From: Micromonospora polyrhachis
Lineage (GTDB): Bacteria > Actinomycetota > Actinomycetes > Mycobacteriales > Micromonosporaceae
Direction: 5' to 3'
Assembly (NCBI RefSeq): GCF_014203835.1
Contig: NZ_JACHJW010000001.1
Span: 5,592,501 to 5,656,500 of the forward strand
DNA length: 64,000 nucleotides
The notes beneath the pieces were generated by a model that was not told the DNA's origin, did no database searches, and saw nothing but the letters and a program-made list of their open reading frames with translations. The position numbers and the translations under genes are program-made. Positions 51,629-62,232 of this stretch are shown piece after piece (within the stretch, counting starts at the first letter, position 1; every line of letters begins with the position of its first letter).

Positions 51629-52426
51629 GTGGAACCCGACCTGACCCTGCTCCGCGAACTCGTCGAGGGCACGCCGATCCTGTCCACCCACCCGGGTCGT
51701 GGCGTGCCCGAGGAGTGGATCTGTCAGGTCGAGGCCATGCTCGGCCCACTGCCGCCGTCGTACCGCTGGTGGTTGACCGAGTACGGCAGCGGCACGCTGG
51801 GCGGCGCGGGGATCGCGACGATCGCCCCGCCGAATCTGCGGGTCTATGCCGACGACGATCTGACCGCGCCGTGGCGGCTCGCCGACGGCCTGCTCTGTTT
51901 CTACGCCGAGCCGGACTGCGGCGACTCCTACCACTTCGTCCACCCTGGCCACCGGTCGCCGGGGAGTGTGGCCTCGGCCGAGTGGCCGGTGGTCCGCCGC
52001 GACGTCTTCGGCGACGAGGAACCGTTCGCGGAGTCGTTCGCCGGGTTCCTGAGCATCTCCGTCGCGCGGGCCGCTGGGCTCGGCGATGGGCCCACCCCGG
52101 CGCTGGCCCGGCTCTGGCGCTCGACGCCCGGCGTCCTGCTGCCGAACGGGGTGATGATCTACGGCCCGCAGATCATCACTGAACGCAACGAAACGTACGA
52201 GGTCGACGATTACGCTCCGCATTGGGTGTTGATCGGTGACGACAGCGGTGGTGGTGGCCTGTTCATGCGTCGACACGGCCGTGACCGGGCTTCGGTCCAC
52301 CACCTCGACTTTGGCGCAATCTCCTCGGACACGGTCGCGGCCAGCGAAAAGGTGGCGGACGATCTTCTCGTGTGGCTGCGCGGGGGTGCTGCCATTCCCG
52401 GCCGTCAATCCACTTTGGGACAGTAG
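51629..52426 (+). CDS. SMI1/KNR4 (SUKH) family protein
   Basis: This is a 265-residue protein whose first 160 residues look like a SUKH domain: [24 protein letters not shown] is the conserved helix-turn region (seen in parts), then GLLCFYAEP and a Trp/Val strand. In bacteria SUKH proteins often serve as immunity proteins against toxins, but stand-alone housekeeping forms exist. No toxin gene is beside it. The start is the GTG at 51629; it is divergent from the ABC-2 operon. Confidence 0.8.
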   Translation: MEPDLTLLRELVEGTPILSTHPGRGVPEEWICQVEAMLGPLPPSYRWWLTEYGSGTLGGAGIATIAPPNLRVYADDDLTAPWRLADGLLCFYAEPDCGDSYHFVHPGHRSPGSVASAEWPVVRRDVFGDEEPFAESFAGFLSISVARAAGLGDGPTPALARLWRSTPGVLLPNGVMIYGPQIITERNETYEVDDYAPHWVLIGDDSGGGGLFMRRHGRDRASVHHLDFGAISSDTVAASEKVADDLLVWLRGGAAIPGRQSTLGQ

Positions 52427-52496
52427 CTATCTGACCGGACAGCCGGGCCTTGACCGGACATTGCGCCCGGCTACGGCTTTGGGGCACGATGGCGCT

Positions 52497-53831
52497 GTGG
52501 GTCACGGTCCGTTACTGCGCAGCGGATTTCTTGACGAGTGGGCGGCCCGATTACGCCACACCTCCAGCCGGCCCGTCGTCGGCGTCCTCCTGCGCGGCAG
52601 CCACGCCCGCAGCGCCGCCACCGTGTATAGCGACATCGATATCGACGTGCTGGTCGACGGCCCGCCATATGCGTCGCGACCGGCCTACCTGGCGGACACC
52701 GAGGACCGGCTGGCCCACCTTTCGGTCGCCGTACGGGACGTGGTGTCCTGGCTCGCCCGCATCGAAGAGCCGGCCGACTGGGCGTTCGGGCTGCCGGTCA
52801 GCACACCCGTCCGGCTGCTCTGGGCCAGTCCACGGTGGCGGTCCCGGGTCGACCTCGCGGTGGTGTGCCATCCGGCCGGCGAGCCGCGGCTGGAGGAACT
52901 CGTCGCCACCCTCGGCAAGGTCGCCAGCGCCACCGCCGCCGAGGACGCGATCGGGGCCCGGCTCGCCGCGAGCGACCTTGCCCGGGCCTGTCCCTCGGTG
53001 CTCCGGTTGGCGAACCCACCACTGGCCGTCGCGTCCCGCCGGGCCGCGTTGGGGGCGGCACTGGATCTGCCGGTCGCGCCGCCGAGCTACCGCGACGACA
53101 TGCTCACCTGCCTCGGCCTGCGGCCGGTGACCACCGCCGGGGTCCACGCCGCTGCGGGCCGCCTGGTCGCCGGGACGATCACCCTGGTCCGGCCGTACGC
53201 CGACCAGTTCGAGCCGGTGGCCGGGGCCGATCTCGCCGCCGCTGTGGCCGATGGTCGACTGGACCGGTACGTCGCCCAGTTGGCCCCGCCCACCTGGCCG
53301 CTGCGGGCCCGCTCCAGTGACCCGGACCGCGCCGGATGGGACAGGGCTACGCCCGCGTCGCCGCGTACGGAACAATCGGGCACTGTGCCCGTACCCGAAG
53401 TGACTGAAGGTGGCATCCCCACCACCCCGGCCGCGCCGACGGCGCCCGGCCCGGCGCGGCCCTCCGCGCTCGATCCGGAGATCGCCGCCCGGCTGCGCCG
53501 CACCCCCGACGGCCTGGTCGCCGCCGTGGTCCGGCAACACGACTCCGGCGAGGTGCTGATGCTCGCCTGGATGGACGACGAGGCGTTGCACCGGACCCTG
53601 ACCACCGGCCGGGCCACCTACTGGTCGCGTAGCCGGCAGGAACACTGGGTCAAGGGCGCCACCTCCGGGCACCACCAGTACGTCCGCTCGGTGGCGCTGG
53701 ACTGCGACGGGGACGCGCTGCTGGTCAGCGTGGACCAGGTCGGCCCGGCCTGCCACACCGGCACCCGGAACTGCTTCTCGATCGAGTTGCCGGTCTCGGG
53801 CGGCGACGCCCTTCCGAGGGAGCACGAGTGA
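52497..53831 (+). CDS. hisI: Nucleotidyltransferase-like domain fused to phosphoribosyl-AMP cyclohydrolase (HisI)
   Basis: One uninterrupted frame of 444 residues joins two enzymes. Residues 10-250 are a nucleotidyltransferase-fold domain with [12 protein letters not shown] and [11 protein letters not shown], the G-S and D-x-D metal motifs. After a Pro/Ala/Thr-rich linker (about residues 280-330) comes HisI, which opens the pyrimidine ring of phosphoribosyl-AMP in histidine synthesis: [41 protein letters not shown] and the zinc Cys in ACHTGTRNC. HisI is normally alone at about 120-150 residues. A GTG at 53385 could start a separate HisI. The end overlaps trpE by 4 bases. Confidence 0.82.
   Translation: MGHGPLLRSGFLDEWAARLRHTSSRPVVGVLLRGSHARSAATVYSDIDIDVLVDGPPYASRPAYLADTEDRLAHLSVAVRDVVSWLARIEEPADWAFGLPVSTPVRLLWASPRWRSRVDLAVVCHPAGEPRLEELVATLGKVASATAAEDAIGARLAASDLARACPSVLRLANPPLAVASRRAALGAALDLPVAPPSYRDDMLTCLGLRPVTTAGVHAAAGRLVAGTITLVRPYADQFEPVAGADLAAAVADGRLDRYVAQLAPPTWPLRARSSDPDRAGWDRATPASPRTEQSGTVPVPEVTEGGIPTTPAAPTAPGPARPSALDPEIAARLRRTPDGLVAAVVRQHDSGEVLMLAWMDDEALHRTLTTGRATYWSRSRQEHWVKGATSGHHQYVRSVALDCDGDALLVSVDQVGPACHTGTRNCFSIELPVSGGDALPREHE
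53385..53831 (+). other. hisI: Alternative internal start for a stand-alone HisI
   Basis: In frame with the fused gene, GTG at 53385 begins [10 protein letters not shown] and would give a 148-residue HisI, the usual length. No strong ribosome binding site precedes it (only CGGGCACT), and no stop codon separates it from the nucleotidyltransferase part. Either both domains are made as one protein or HisI is made from this internal start. Confidence 0.5.
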
Positions 53832-55384
53832 CCAGCGGAGCCGTGAGCCCCGACGAGGCGGCCTTCCACACCCGGGCCCGGCACCGGCGGGTGGTGCCGG
53901 TGACCCGACGGCTGCTCGCGGACGGGGAGACCCCGATCGGGGTCTACCGCAAGCTGGCCGGCGGCCCCGGCACGTTCCTGCTGGAGTCCGCCGAGCAGGG
54001 GGCCGGCTCGGCCGGCATCGCCTGGTCCCGATACTCGTTCATCGGGGTACGCAGCAGCGGCACCCTGATCGAGCGCGACGGCCGGGCCCACTGGCTGGGT
54101 AACCCACCGAACGGACTGCCGACCGACGGCGACCCGGTGACGGTGCTCCGCGACACCGTGGCGGCCCTGACCGGTCCGGCGGATCCGGGGGACGGGCCGG
54201 CGATGCCGCCGCTGACCGGGGGAATGGTCGGCTATCTCGGCTACGACCTGGTCCGCCGGTTCGAGCGGCTGCCCGAGCTCGCCGAGAACGACCTCGGCGT
54301 GCCCGAACTGGGCATGATGCTCGCCACCGACCTGGTGGTGCTCGACCACTTCGAGGGCTCGGCGATCCTCGTGGCCAACGCGGTGCTGCCGGTCTCCGAC
54401 GAGCCGGACCGGGAACGGTCGGTCGCTGCCGCGTACCACCAGGCGGTGGGCCGGCTCGACGCGATGACCAGCGCCCTGTCCCGGCCGATCCCGCCGATGA
54501 TCTCCACGATCGAGCGCCCACCCCCCGGTGAGGTGGTCGCTCGCACCCCGGAGGGCGGCTACCAGAAGGCGGTCGAGGTCGCCAAGGAGGCGATCCGGGC
54601 CGGCGAGTGTTTCCAGATCGTGCTCTCCCAGCGGTTCGAGCGGGAGACCGAGGCGGACCCGCTGGACGTCTACCGGGTGCTGCGCGCCACCAACCCGAGC
54701 CCGTACATGTACCTGCTGCGCTTCGACGGCTTCGACATCGTGGGCTCCTCGCCGGAGGCGCATCTCAAGGTGACCGGATCGGTCGACGGTACCCAGCGGG
54801 CGCTGCTACACCCGATCGCCGGCACCCGGCCGCGTGGGGCCACCCCGGAGGCCGACGGCCGGCTCGCCGCCGAACTGATCGCCGACCCGAAGGAACGCGC
54901 CGAGCACGTCATGCTGGTCGACCTGGGCCGCAACGACCTGGGCCGGGTCTGCGAACCGGGCACGGTCGAGGTGCCCGAGTTCGCCACGATCGAGCGTTAC
55001 AGCCACGTCATGCACATCGTGTCGACGGTGGTGGGCACGCTGCGCGCCGATCGGGGCGCCTTCGACGCGCTGGCCGCCACCTTCCCCGCCGGCACCCTCT
55101 CCGGCGCCCCGAAGGTACGCGCCATGGAGATCATCGAGGAGTTGGAACCCACCCGTCGGGGACTGTACGGCGGCACGGTCGGCTACTTCGGGTTCAGTGG
55201 GGACATGGACATGGCGATCGCCATCCGTACCGCCCTGTTCCGTAACGGACGGGCGTACGTGCAGGCCGGGGCGGGTATCGTCGCCGATTCAGAGCCGGCC
55301 GCCGAAGAGCAGGAGACCCGCAACAAGGCGGCGGCCGTACTGGCGGCGATCGCGGCGGCCGAGACGCTGCGGCCGGCCCGATGA
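53828..55384 (+). CDS. trpE: Anthranilate synthase component I
   Basis: TrpE converts chorismate and ammonia to anthranilate, the first step of tryptophan synthesis. The 518-residue product has the N-terminal regulatory region (LLESAEQG, the Trp-binding area) and the chorismate domain with [48 protein letters not shown] and [20 protein letters not shown] (in parts). The GTG at 53828 overlaps the hisI stop, linking his and trp expression. No trpG glutaminase gene is present in this window. Confidence 0.97.
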   Translation: MTSGAVSPDEAAFHTRARHRRVVPVTRRLLADGETPIGVYRKLAGGPGTFLLESAEQGAGSAGIAWSRYSFIGVRSSGTLIERDGRAHWLGNPPNGLPTDGDPVTVLRDTVAALTGPADPGDGPAMPPLTGGMVGYLGYDLVRRFERLPELAENDLGVPELGMMLATDLVVLDHFEGSAILVANAVLPVSDEPDRERSVAAAYHQAVGRLDAMTSALSRPIPPMISTIERPPPGEVVARTPEGGYQKAVEVAKEAIRAGECFQIVLSQRFERETEADPLDVYRVLRATNPSPYMYLLRFDGFDIVGSSPEAHLKVTGSVDGTQRALLHPIAGTRPRGATPEADGRLAAELIADPKERAEHVMLVDLGRNDLGRVCEPGTVEVPEFATIERYSHVMHIVSTVVGTLRADRGAFDALAATFPAGTLSGAPKVRAMEIIEELEPTRRGLYGGTVGYFGFSGDMDMAIAIRTALFRNGRAYVQAGAGIVADSEPAAEEQETRNKAAAVLAAIAAAETLRPAR

Positions 55385-56136
55385 GCGGACCGGAGACGTC
55401 GACCGGCGACGAAGGGACCGGTGCGGTGGAGGCCGGCGACGGTGCGGGGACCGGTGCGGTGGAGGCCGCCGACGGAAGGACCGACGCGGTGCGCAACGAC
55501 GAAGGGACCGACGCGGTACGGATGGGTGCCGTCGACACCGAGGTTCACGGGAAGGCCGCCCGGCGGCAGTTGGCGTACGCCGTCCTGCTCTGCTTGGTCG
55601 GTGCTGGTCTCGCGGTCTTCGCGGCGACCCGGATCTGGGCGGTGGAGGTGACCGCCCGGCCGGCCCCGCTGCCCAGTGTGCGGGTGACCCGTACCGGTGG
55701 GGAACTGCTGCCCTGGTTGCCAGCGCTGGCGGTGGTCGGGCTGGCCGGCGCCGGGGCGGTGCTGGCCACCCGGGGGATGGGGCGACGACTGGTCGGGGTG
55801 TTGTTGCTGCTCGTCGGGTTGGCGGTGGCGGTCGGCGGTGGTTATGGCGTGGCGGGACTGGCCCACGAGGACACGACGGTGGGCTGGCCGGCGCTCTGCG
55901 TACTGGGTGGGGTGCTGGCCTTGGCCGGCGGTGCGGTCACCGTGCTGCGTGGTGGGAGCTGGCCGGTGATGGGGGCCCGCTACGAGCGCCGGTCGACCCG
56001 GGAGAACTCACCGGTCCAGGACGGTTCGGCGGCCGGCTCGATGGCGGCGAACGATGGCAAGGGCCCGGTGGTGGCCCGGCGCACGGTGGCGGCCTGGGAC
56101 GCTCTGGACCGGGGTGAGGATCCGACGGTCAGCTGA
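55381..56136 (+). CDS. Trp operon-associated membrane protein (TIGR02234 type)
   Basis: This is a 251-residue membrane protein of the family found behind trpE in Actinobacteria. An acidic N-terminus of about 60 residues precedes four hydrophobic segments (LAYAVLLCLVGAGLAVFAAT, LPWLPALAVVGLAGAGAVL, LVGVLLLLVGLAVAVGGGY, ALCVLGGVLALAGGAVTVL). The cytoplasmic tail ends in WDALDRGEDPTVS, a conserved end. Its function is unknown; a link to tryptophan rests on position. ATG 55381 overlaps the trpE stop. Confidence 0.92.
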   Translation: MSGPETSTGDEGTGAVEAGDGAGTGAVEAADGRTDAVRNDEGTDAVRMGAVDTEVHGKAARRQLAYAVLLCLVGAGLAVFAATRIWAVEVTARPAPLPSVRVTRTGGELLPWLPALAVVGLAGAGAVLATRGMGRRLVGVLLLLVGLAVAVGGGYGVAGLAHEDTTVGWPALCVLGGVLALAGGAVTVLRGGSWPVMGARYERRSTRENSPVQDGSAAGSMAANDGKGPVVARRTVAAWDALDRGEDPTVS

Positions 56137-56410
56137 CCAGCTTCCTGGTGGCCGACTCGTTCCTCCGGCCGGTCAACTCGTCGGCCTTCGGCACGGTCAG
56201 CGCGGCGACCATCCGGCGGACCTCCTCGCGCTGGTGGGCTCGGTCCCGGTCGGCGCAGACCGCGGCCCAGGCGTTGTCCTGGGCGGTGCGGCCGGCGGTC
56301 TCCCCGGCCATGGCCCGTTCGATGGTGTGCGCCACGCCGATGGCGACCGCGGTGACGGCCCGGGAGATGGCGGCTAGGTCGATGGTCGATCCGGGCTCGA
56401 CGGTGTTCAT
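56129..56410 (-). CDS. Small helical protein between trp genes
   Basis: I do not recognise this 93-residue protein. It is helical in pattern (DLAAISRAVTAVAIGVAHTI, then charged EEVRRMVAALTVPKADEL). The ATG at 56410 follows GTGGAG. It ends 8 bases inside the Trp-associated membrane gene, tail to tail, and is the only gene of the trp region on this strand. A frame on the other strand covers the same DNA but is poor in amino-acid pattern. Confidence 0.6.
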   Translation of the reverse strand: MNTVEPGSTIDLAAISRAVTAVAIGVAHTIERAMAGETAGRTAQDNAWAAVCADRDRAHQREEVRRMVAALTVPKADELTGRRNESATRKLVS

Positions 56411-56775
56411 GGTCCACTCCACGACGAGAAGCGATCCGACGGGTCGGGCAGTCTGTCGCACATCAGTCTGCCTGACACTGATGCTGCCCAGCTGGTGTTT
56501 CCCGTGGGTTACCCGGCCGTCGACATGTCGTGTCGCTCACGGGGAACCCGTATCGAGCAACATCGTGGTTCGCCCAGCGCTTCCTTGACCTGCGTCACAG
56601 CTGTCGACACCGATGCGCGCCGATGGTGCGTAGTGACGTGGAGTAATTTCTTGCTTACGAGAGGTCGGTCATTATGCACCAGTCCATCTCGTGAGGCACG
56701 CCATACCCCCGGCTGCGACTACTCTCTGCCGCCCCCTAGCATCGGCCCATGACACCCGGAGAGGGGAGTCCGCTG
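56411..56775. promoter_or_regulatory. Non-coding region before trpC
   Basis: These 365 bases separate the divergent small gene from trpC and are A+T-richer than the genes. CATCAGT (56461-56467) and ACTGATG (56477-56483) form a 7-bp inverted repeat close to the small gene. A loose promoter match, TTGCTT with TATGCA 16 bases later (around 56652-56679), faces trpC. I found no leader peptide with tandem Trp codons, so classical attenuation is not supported. Confidence 0.35.
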
Positions 56776-57639
56776 GTGACTGCTGAGCATGGGCACACGA
56801 GGGAGGACGCGGCCGGTCCGGCACCGTCCGCGAACGTGCTTGACGAAATCCTGGCCGGGGTGCGGGAGGATGTCGCGCGCCGACAGGAGCAGATTCCGCT
56901 TGAGCAGATCCGGGAGCTGGCCGCCGCCGCGCCACCGGCCCGCGACGCGTACGCGGCACTGCGCCGGCCAGGGGTGGCGGTGATCGCGGAGGTCAAGCGC
57001 TCGTCGCCGTCGAAGGGGCAGCTGGCCGAGATCGCCGATCCCGCCGATTTGGCCGGTGAGTACGCCTCGGGCGGGGCCCGCTGCATCAGCGTGCTCACCG
57101 AGGGCCGGTGGTTCGGCGGGTCGCTGGACGACCTCGCCGCCGTCCGCGCCGCCGTCGACATCCCGGTGCTGCGCAAGGACTTCGTCGTCTCCAGCTACCA
57201 GGTGCACGAGGCCCGGGCGCACGGTGCCGACCTGGTGCTGCTCATCGTCGCCGCCCTGGAGCAGAACGTCCTGGTCGGCCTCCTCGAACGGATCGAGTCG
57301 CTGGGCATGACCGCCCTGGTCGAGGTGCACGACGAGGAGGAGGCCGACCGCGCGTTGGCGGCCGGCGCGCAGGTGATCGGGGTCAACGCCCGTAACCTGC
57401 GTACCCTCGAAGTCGACCGGTCCGTCTTCGAACGGATCGCACCCGGCCTGCCCAACAACGTCGTGAAGATCGCCGAGTCCGGCGTGCGCGGGCCGCACGA
57501 CCTGATCCGGTACGCCTCGGCCGGTGCCGACGCGGTGCTGGTCGGCGAGGGACTGGTCACCAAGAAGAGCCCACGCGAAGCGGTGGCCGAGCTGGTCAAC
57601 GCGGGCAACCACCCGGCCACCCCCCGTCCGGTCCGCTGA
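56776..57639 (+). CDS. trpC: Indole-3-glycerol phosphate synthase
   Basis: This TIM-barrel enzyme forms indole-3-glycerol phosphate from CdRP. The 287-residue product shows [17 protein letters not shown] at the start of the fold, [13 protein letters not shown] with the catalytic Lys, [30 protein letters not shown] (ends as GVNARNL) and the phosphate site [11 protein letters not shown]. The GTG at 56776 follows GGGGAG; the in-frame ATG at 56749 lacks a ribosome binding site but would add 9 residues. It is followed by trpB after 43 bases. Confidence 0.96.
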   Translation: MTAEHGHTREDAAGPAPSANVLDEILAGVREDVARRQEQIPLEQIRELAAAAPPARDAYAALRRPGVAVIAEVKRSSPSKGQLAEIADPADLAGEYASGGARCISVLTEGRWFGGSLDDLAAVRAAVDIPVLRKDFVVSSYQVHEARAHGADLVLLIVAALEQNVLVGLLERIESLGMTALVEVHDEEEADRALAAGAQVIGVNARNLRTLEVDRSVFERIAPGLPNNVVKIAESGVRGPHDLIRYASAGADAVLVGEGLVTKKSPREAVAELVNAGNHPATPRPVR

Positions 57640-57682
57640 GTCGGGTCGGTGGCGTGCCGGTCAGTGAGAGGACGACGATCCG

Positions 57683-58924
57683 ATGAGCACGACCGCGCTG
57701 GCCTCGGCGGCCGGCCTGCTACCTGACCCCGACGGTCACTTCGGCCGCTACGGCGGCCGGTTCGTGCCGGAGGCGCTCGTGGCCGCGCTCGAACAGCTCG
57801 ACACCGCCTACCGGCACGCCATGGCCGACGAGGCGTTCCAGGTCGAGTTCGCCGCGCTGCTGCGCGACTACGCCGGCACCCCGTCCCGGCTCTACCGGGC
57901 CGAACGGCTCTCCGCGCAGGTGGGGGCCGAGATCCTGCTCAAGCGGGAGGACCTCAACCACACCGGAGCACACAAGATCCGCAACGTGCTCGGGCAGGCA
58001 CTGCTGACCAAGCGGATGGGCAAGACCCGGGTCATCGCCGAGACCGGGGCCGGCCAGCACGGGGTGGCCACCGCCACCGCCGCCGCCCTGCTCGACCTGG
58101 AGTGCGTGGTCTACATGGGGGAGGTGGACACCGAACGGCAGGCGCTCAACGTGGCGCGGATGCGGATGCTGGGTGCCACGGTGATCCCGGTGACCACCGG
58201 CTCCCGCACCCTCAAGGACGCGGTCAACGAGGCGCTGCGCGACTGGGTGGCCCACGTCGACGAGACGCACTACCTGCTCGGCACCGCCTCCGGGCCGCAC
58301 CCGTTCCCGGCGATGGTGCGCGACTTCGTCCGCGGCATCGGGGTCGAGGCCCGCCAGCAGTGCCTGGACCTCACCGGGGCGCTGCCCGACGCGGTCACCG
58401 CCTGCGTCGGGGGCGGCTCCAACGCGATCGGTATCTTCCACGCCTTCATCGGCGACGAGGGCGTCCGGCTCTACGGCTTCGAGGCCGGCGGGGATGGCGT
58501 TACCACCGGCCGGCACGCGGCCAGCATCACCGGCGGCTCCTCCGGGGTGCTGCACGGTGCCCGCACCTACGTCCTACAGGACGAGGACGGGCAGACCGTC
58601 GATTCGCACTCGATCTCGGCCGGGCTGGACTACCCGGCCGTCGGGCCGGAGCACGCCTGGCTCCACGACACCGGCCGGGCCAGCTACCTGCCGGTCACCG
58701 ACGCCGAGGCGATGGCCGCCTTCCAACTGCTCTGCCGCACCGAAGGGATCATCCCCGCGATCGAGAGCGCGCACGCCCTGGCCGGCACCCTCCAGATCAT
58801 CCCGGCGCTGACCGAGGAACTCGGGCACCAACCCACCATCGTGGTCAACCTCTCCGGCCGGGGCGACAAGGACGTGCACACCGCCGGCACCTACTTCGGC
58901 ATCCTCGACGAGGAGCAGGCATGA
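57683..58924 (+). CDS. trpB: Tryptophan synthase beta chain
   Basis: TrpB joins indole and serine using PLP. The 413-residue product has the [15 protein letters not shown] start, the PLP lysine in [32 protein letters not shown], the glycine-rich phosphate loop VGGGSNAIG and the end block [12 protein letters not shown]. It overlaps trpA by 4 bases (ATGA), as needed for the alpha-beta complex. Confidence 0.98.
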   Translation: MSTTALASAAGLLPDPDGHFGRYGGRFVPEALVAALEQLDTAYRHAMADEAFQVEFAALLRDYAGTPSRLYRAERLSAQVGAEILLKREDLNHTGAHKIRNVLGQALLTKRMGKTRVIAETGAGQHGVATATAAALLDLECVVYMGEVDTERQALNVARMRMLGATVIPVTTGSRTLKDAVNEALRDWVAHVDETHYLLGTASGPHPFPAMVRDFVRGIGVEARQQCLDLTGALPDAVTACVGGGSNAIGIFHAFIGDEGVRLYGFEAGGDGVTTGRHAASITGGSSGVLHGARTYVLQDEDGQTVDSHSISAGLDYPAVGPEHAWLHDTGRASYLPVTDAEAMAAFQLLCRTEGIIPAIESAHALAGTLQIIPALTEELGHQPTIVVNLSGRGDKDVHTAGTYFGILDEEQA

Positions 58925-59721
58925 GCATCTCGGTCGCGTTCGACAAGGCCCGGGCCGAGGACCGGGCCCTGCTGGTCGGCTGCATGCCCGCCGGGTTCCC
59001 GACCGTCGACGGCAGCATCGCGGCGATGATCGCGATGGCCGAGGCCGGCGTCGACGTCATCGAGGTCGAGCTGCCCTACTCCGACCCGGTCATGGACGGC
59101 CCGGTGATCCAGCGGGCCAGCGACATCGCGCTCGCGGGCGGCGTACGCACCCGGGACGGGCTGCGCGTCATCGAGGCAGTCGCCGCCACCGGCGTTCCGG
59201 TGGTCACGATGACCTACTGGAACCCGATCGAGAAGTACGGGCCGGACGCGTTCGCCCGGGACCTGGCCGCCGCCGGGGGCACCGGTCTGATCACCCCCGA
59301 CCTGATCCCCGACGAGGCCGACGAGTGGTTGGCCGCCTCCGACACGTACGGCCTGGACCGCACCTTCCTGGTCTCCCCCTCGTCCACCGACGCCCGGATC
59401 GCCATGACCGTCAACCACTGCCGGGGCTTCGTCTACGCCACCGCCCTGATGGGGGTCACCGGCGCGCGGGAGCAGACCTCCGAGGCGGCACCCGCCCTGG
59501 TGGAACGGGTCCGGGCGGTCACCGACCTGCCGGTCGGAGTGGGGCTGGGCGTGGGTAACGGCGCCCAGGCGGCCACCGTCGGAAGCTACGCCGACGGCGT
59601 GATCGTCGGCAGCGCGCTGGTCCGGTGCCTGCTCGACGTACCCGACCAGGCGACCGGGTTGACCGCGTTGCGGGGGCTCAGCGCCGAGCTGGCCGAGGGC
59701 GTACGCGCCGCCCGCCGGTGA
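58921..59721 (+). CDS. trpA: Tryptophan synthase alpha chain
   Basis: TrpA cleaves indole-3-glycerol phosphate and passes indole to TrpB. The 266-residue product has [19 protein letters not shown] with the catalytic Glu and Asp, [34 protein letters not shown] and the phosphate loop region [11 protein letters not shown]. The frame is open far upstream through trpB, but the ATG at 58921 is the conserved start and overlaps the trpB stop. Confidence 0.98.
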   Translation: MSISVAFDKARAEDRALLVGCMPAGFPTVDGSIAAMIAMAEAGVDVIEVELPYSDPVMDGPVIQRASDIALAGGVRTRDGLRVIEAVAATGVPVVTMTYWNPIEKYGPDAFARDLAAAGGTGLITPDLIPDEADEWLAASDTYGLDRTFLVSPSSTDARIAMTVNHCRGFVYATALMGVTGAREQTSEAAPALVERVRAVTDLPVGVGLGVGNGAQAATVGSYADGVIVGSALVRCLLDVPDQATGLTALRGLSAELAEGVRAARR

Positions 59722-59800
59722 GCGCCGACAGCCGCAGACCCATGTTGCCGGCCAGCCCGGGGTGCCGCTGGCCCGGGGTGCGACGGTAGCGTATGCAAGC

Positions 59801-60994
59801 GTGAACCTCGCCTCACTGTCCCCCCAGGCGGCCCTGCCCAGTCCCAGCACCGCGGTCTGGCACCTCGGCCCGGTTCCGATCCGGGCCTACGCCCTGTGCA
59901 TCGTGCTCGGCATCGTGGTCGCCGCCGTGGTGACCGAGGTCCGGCTGCGTCGCCGGGGCGTGGCCCCCTGGGCGGTGCTGGACATCGCCGTGTGGGCGGT
60001 ACCGGCCGGCATCGTCGGTGCCCGGATCTACCATGTGATCACCTCACCGCAGGCCTACTTCGGCGAGGGCGGTAATCCGATCGAGGCCCTCTTCATCTGG
60101 GAGGGCGGGCTCGGCATCTGGGGTGCGGTCGCCGGCGGCGCGGTCGGTGCCTGGCTCGCCGCCCGGCAGCTCGGCATCCCGCTGACCGTGGTCGCGGACG
60201 CGCTGGCCCCCGGTCTGCCGCTGGCTCAGGCGGTCGGCCGGTTCGGCAACTGGTTCAACAACGAGCTGTACGGCGGCCCGACCACCCTGCCCTGGGGCCT
60301 CCAGGTGCACGAGATGTCGAACAACCAGGCGGTGCTCGACCCGGCCGGCAAGCCGATCCTCGAACCGGGCCTCTACCACCCGACCTTTGCCTACGAGGCG
60401 CTGTGGAACATCGGGGTGGCGGTGCTGGTTCTCCTGGTCGACCGGCGGTGGAAGCTCGGCCGGGGTCGGGCCTTCGCGCTCTACGTGATGGGCTACACGG
60501 CCGGTCGGTTCTGGATCGAGATGATGCGTACCGACGAGGCGAACGAGATCCTCGGCCTCCGGCTCAACGTCTGGACCGCGGCGCTGGTCTTCCTCGGTGC
60601 GCTGATCTACTTCCTCCGGGTCCGTGGCTTCCGCCAGTATCTGATCCCGCTGGCCCCGGCCATCACCGAGCCACCCGCCCGGACCAGCGACGTCGGCCAG
60701 GTGGATGTGTCCGGCAAGGTGGAGACCGCCGAGGCGGTGCCCCTCGGCTACCGGGTGGTGACCGAGGAGCAGTACCGGATCTATCAGGAGACCGGCGAGG
60801 TCCCGCCGGAGACTGAGGTGGATCCGGCGGCCGGCACGAAGACGGCCGAGACCCGCGCCGCCGACCGGGACACCGACACCGACCGGGATGCTGACCTCGA
60901 CCGGGACACCGACACCGACCGGGACACCGACACCGACCGGGACGTCGACAACGACGGCGATGCCGTGCCGCGGCCGGCTGACCGGGACCGCTGA
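59801..60994 (+). CDS. lgt: Prolipoprotein diacylglyceryl transferase
   Basis: Lgt attaches diacylglycerol from phosphatidylglycerol to the lipobox Cys, the step before LspA. The 397-residue product has about seven membrane segments. The conserved IRAYALCIVLGIV start, the GGLGIWGAVAGGAVGAW region and the signature GRFGNWFNNELYGGPT with essential Arg and Asn are present. After residue 290 comes a long cytoplasmic tail ending in an Asp/Arg/Thr repeat, as often in actinomycetes. The GTG at 59801 follows trpA by 79 bases. Confidence 0.97.
   Translation: MNLASLSPQAALPSPSTAVWHLGPVPIRAYALCIVLGIVVAAVVTEVRLRRRGVAPWAVLDIAVWAVPAGIVGARIYHVITSPQAYFGEGGNPIEALFIWEGGLGIWGAVAGGAVGAWLAARQLGIPLTVVADALAPGLPLAQAVGRFGNWFNNELYGGPTTLPWGLQVHEMSNNQAVLDPAGKPILEPGLYHPTFAYEALWNIGVAVLVLLVDRRWKLGRGRAFALYVMGYTAGRFWIEMMRTDEANEILGLRLNVWTAALVFLGALIYFLRVRGFRQYLIPLAPAITEPPARTSDVGQVDVSGKVETAEAVPLGYRVVTEEQYRIYQETGEVPPETEVDPAAGTKTAETRAADRDTDTDRDADLDRDTDTDRDTDTDRDVDNDGDAVPRPADRDR
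60862..60952 (+). repeat. 18-bp tandem repeat encoding the acidic tail of Lgt
   Basis: GACCGGGACACCGACACC-type units are repeated about five times in frame, encoding DRDTDT with variants DRDADL and DRDVDN. The repeat is disordered and strongly charged. Copy number probably varies between strains. Confidence 0.8.
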
Positions 60995-61011
60995 GCGAAG
61001 GAGCCGCACCG

Positions 61012-62211
61012 ATGCGTACGGCGGTGGTGGTGGGGGCGGGCCTCGGCGGCCTGGCCGCCGCAGGCGCGCTGGCCCGGTCCGGTTGGCAGGTGACCCTCCT
61101 CGAACGTAACGACCGGATCCGCGCGGAACGTACCGCCCTGGTGTTGTGGCCCAACGGGGTCCGGGCATTGCGGGCACTCGGCCTGGGCGGCGGGCTGGAC
61201 GCCATCGCCACCCCGCTGCCCGACACCGGGATCCGCCGGCCCGACGGGCACTGGCTGGTGCAGCCGAGGGCCACGGCGGTCGAACGCGCCCCGGTGGTCG
61301 TACACCGGGAGGACCTGCACGACGCGCTCATCGCCGGCCTCGGCGACCGGGTCGAGATCCGTACCGGGATGGCGGTGCGGACGGTGCGTACGACGGCGGG
61401 TGAGCGACCGGCGGTGGGCGACGAGCGGTCCACCGTCGAGGCCGACCTGGTGGTGGCGGCGGACGGCGTCGACAGCGTGGTGCGCCGCCGGCTCGCCCCG
61501 GAGGCCACGGTGGTCAGCTCCGGTTGCGCGGCCTGGCGCGCCGTCATCCCCTGGTACCGCGCGCCGCAACTGCCGCCGGACCGGCCGGTGGGGAGTGAGA
61601 CGCTCGGTGCCGGCTACCGGTTCGTGGCGGCGTCACTGGGGGAACGCGGGTCGTCCGGCGGCTCCACCCGAGGTGGCATCTACTGGGTGGCGACCGCGGC
61701 CGGGGCGTCCCGGCCGGAGTCACCGGAGACCCAACTGGCCCTGCTCCGCCGGTGGTACGCCGACTGGCCAGCCCCGATCGGCGAGTTGCTGGCCGCGACC
61801 GAGCCGGACGATCTCGTGCAACAGGAGGTACGCGAGCTGCGGCCGTTGCCCCGCCGGTACGGTTTCCCGGTCGGTCCGGGTGGCTTCGTCCTGCTGGGTG
61901 ACTCAGCCCATGCGATGCCGCACCACCTGGGCCAGGGTGCCTGCCTGGCCTTCGAGGACGCCGCGACATTGCAGGCGGTCACCCGGGAGGCGGTGCCGGG
62001 CAAACCGTTGTGTGCGGCGGTGGAGTCCTACAGCACGGTGAGGCTGCCCCGGACGGCGACCATGGTGCGGCAGACCCGTCGCATGTCCGCCGTGTTACAG
62101 ACCCGGGGCCGGCTGGCCCTGCGGGCCCGGGACGCCGCCCTGGGCAGGATCACACCGAGGCTGCTGGGCAGCGCCGCGTCGGCCGCCGCCCAGTGGGAAC
62201 CGCCCCGCTGA
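61012..62211 (+). CDS. FAD-dependent monooxygenase (PHBH type)
   Basis: This is a 399-residue flavoprotein. The dinucleotide motif VVVGAGLGGLAAAGALARSG is at the N-terminus, the DG-type motif VVAADGVDSVVRRRL is near residue 150, and the second FAD motif FVLLGDSAHAMPHHLGQGA is near residue 295. Such enzymes hydroxylate aromatic or polyketide substrates with NAD(P)H and O2. The substrate is unknown, and no biosynthetic partner is adjacent. The ATG at 61012 follows AAGGAG, 17 bases after lgt. Confidence 0.92.
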   Translation: MRTAVVVGAGLGGLAAAGALARSGWQVTLLERNDRIRAERTALVLWPNGVRALRALGLGGGLDAIATPLPDTGIRRPDGHWLVQPRATAVERAPVVVHREDLHDALIAGLGDRVEIRTGMAVRTVRTTAGERPAVGDERSTVEADLVVAADGVDSVVRRRLAPEATVVSSGCAAWRAVIPWYRAPQLPPDRPVGSETLGAGYRFVAASLGERGSSGGSTRGGIYWVATAAGASRPESPETQLALLRRWYADWPAPIGELLAATEPDDLVQQEVRELRPLPRRYGFPVGPGGFVLLGDSAHAMPHHLGQGACLAFEDAATLQAVTREAVPGKPLCAAVESYSTVRLPRTATMVRQTRRMSAVLQTRGRLALRARDAALGRITPRLLGSAASAAAQWEPPR

Positions 62212-62232
62212 GGTCGTTACCGCTGCGGATGG

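Noticed and set aside
51629-53384. The SUKH protein and nucleotidyltransferase domain as a toxin-immunity or toxin-antitoxin pair
   Set aside because: No toxin gene is adjacent, and the nucleotidyltransferase is fused to a biosynthetic enzyme, so the pairing is not supported.
56148-56588. A 146-codon plus-strand frame between the trp genes
   Set aside because: Its composition is Arg/Ser/Thr-rich without pattern, and the minus-strand gene at 56129-56410 has a better start and helical pattern.
56411-56775. A possible tryptophan attenuator before trpC
   Set aside because: No short leader frame with adjacent Trp codons and no terminator with U run was found.
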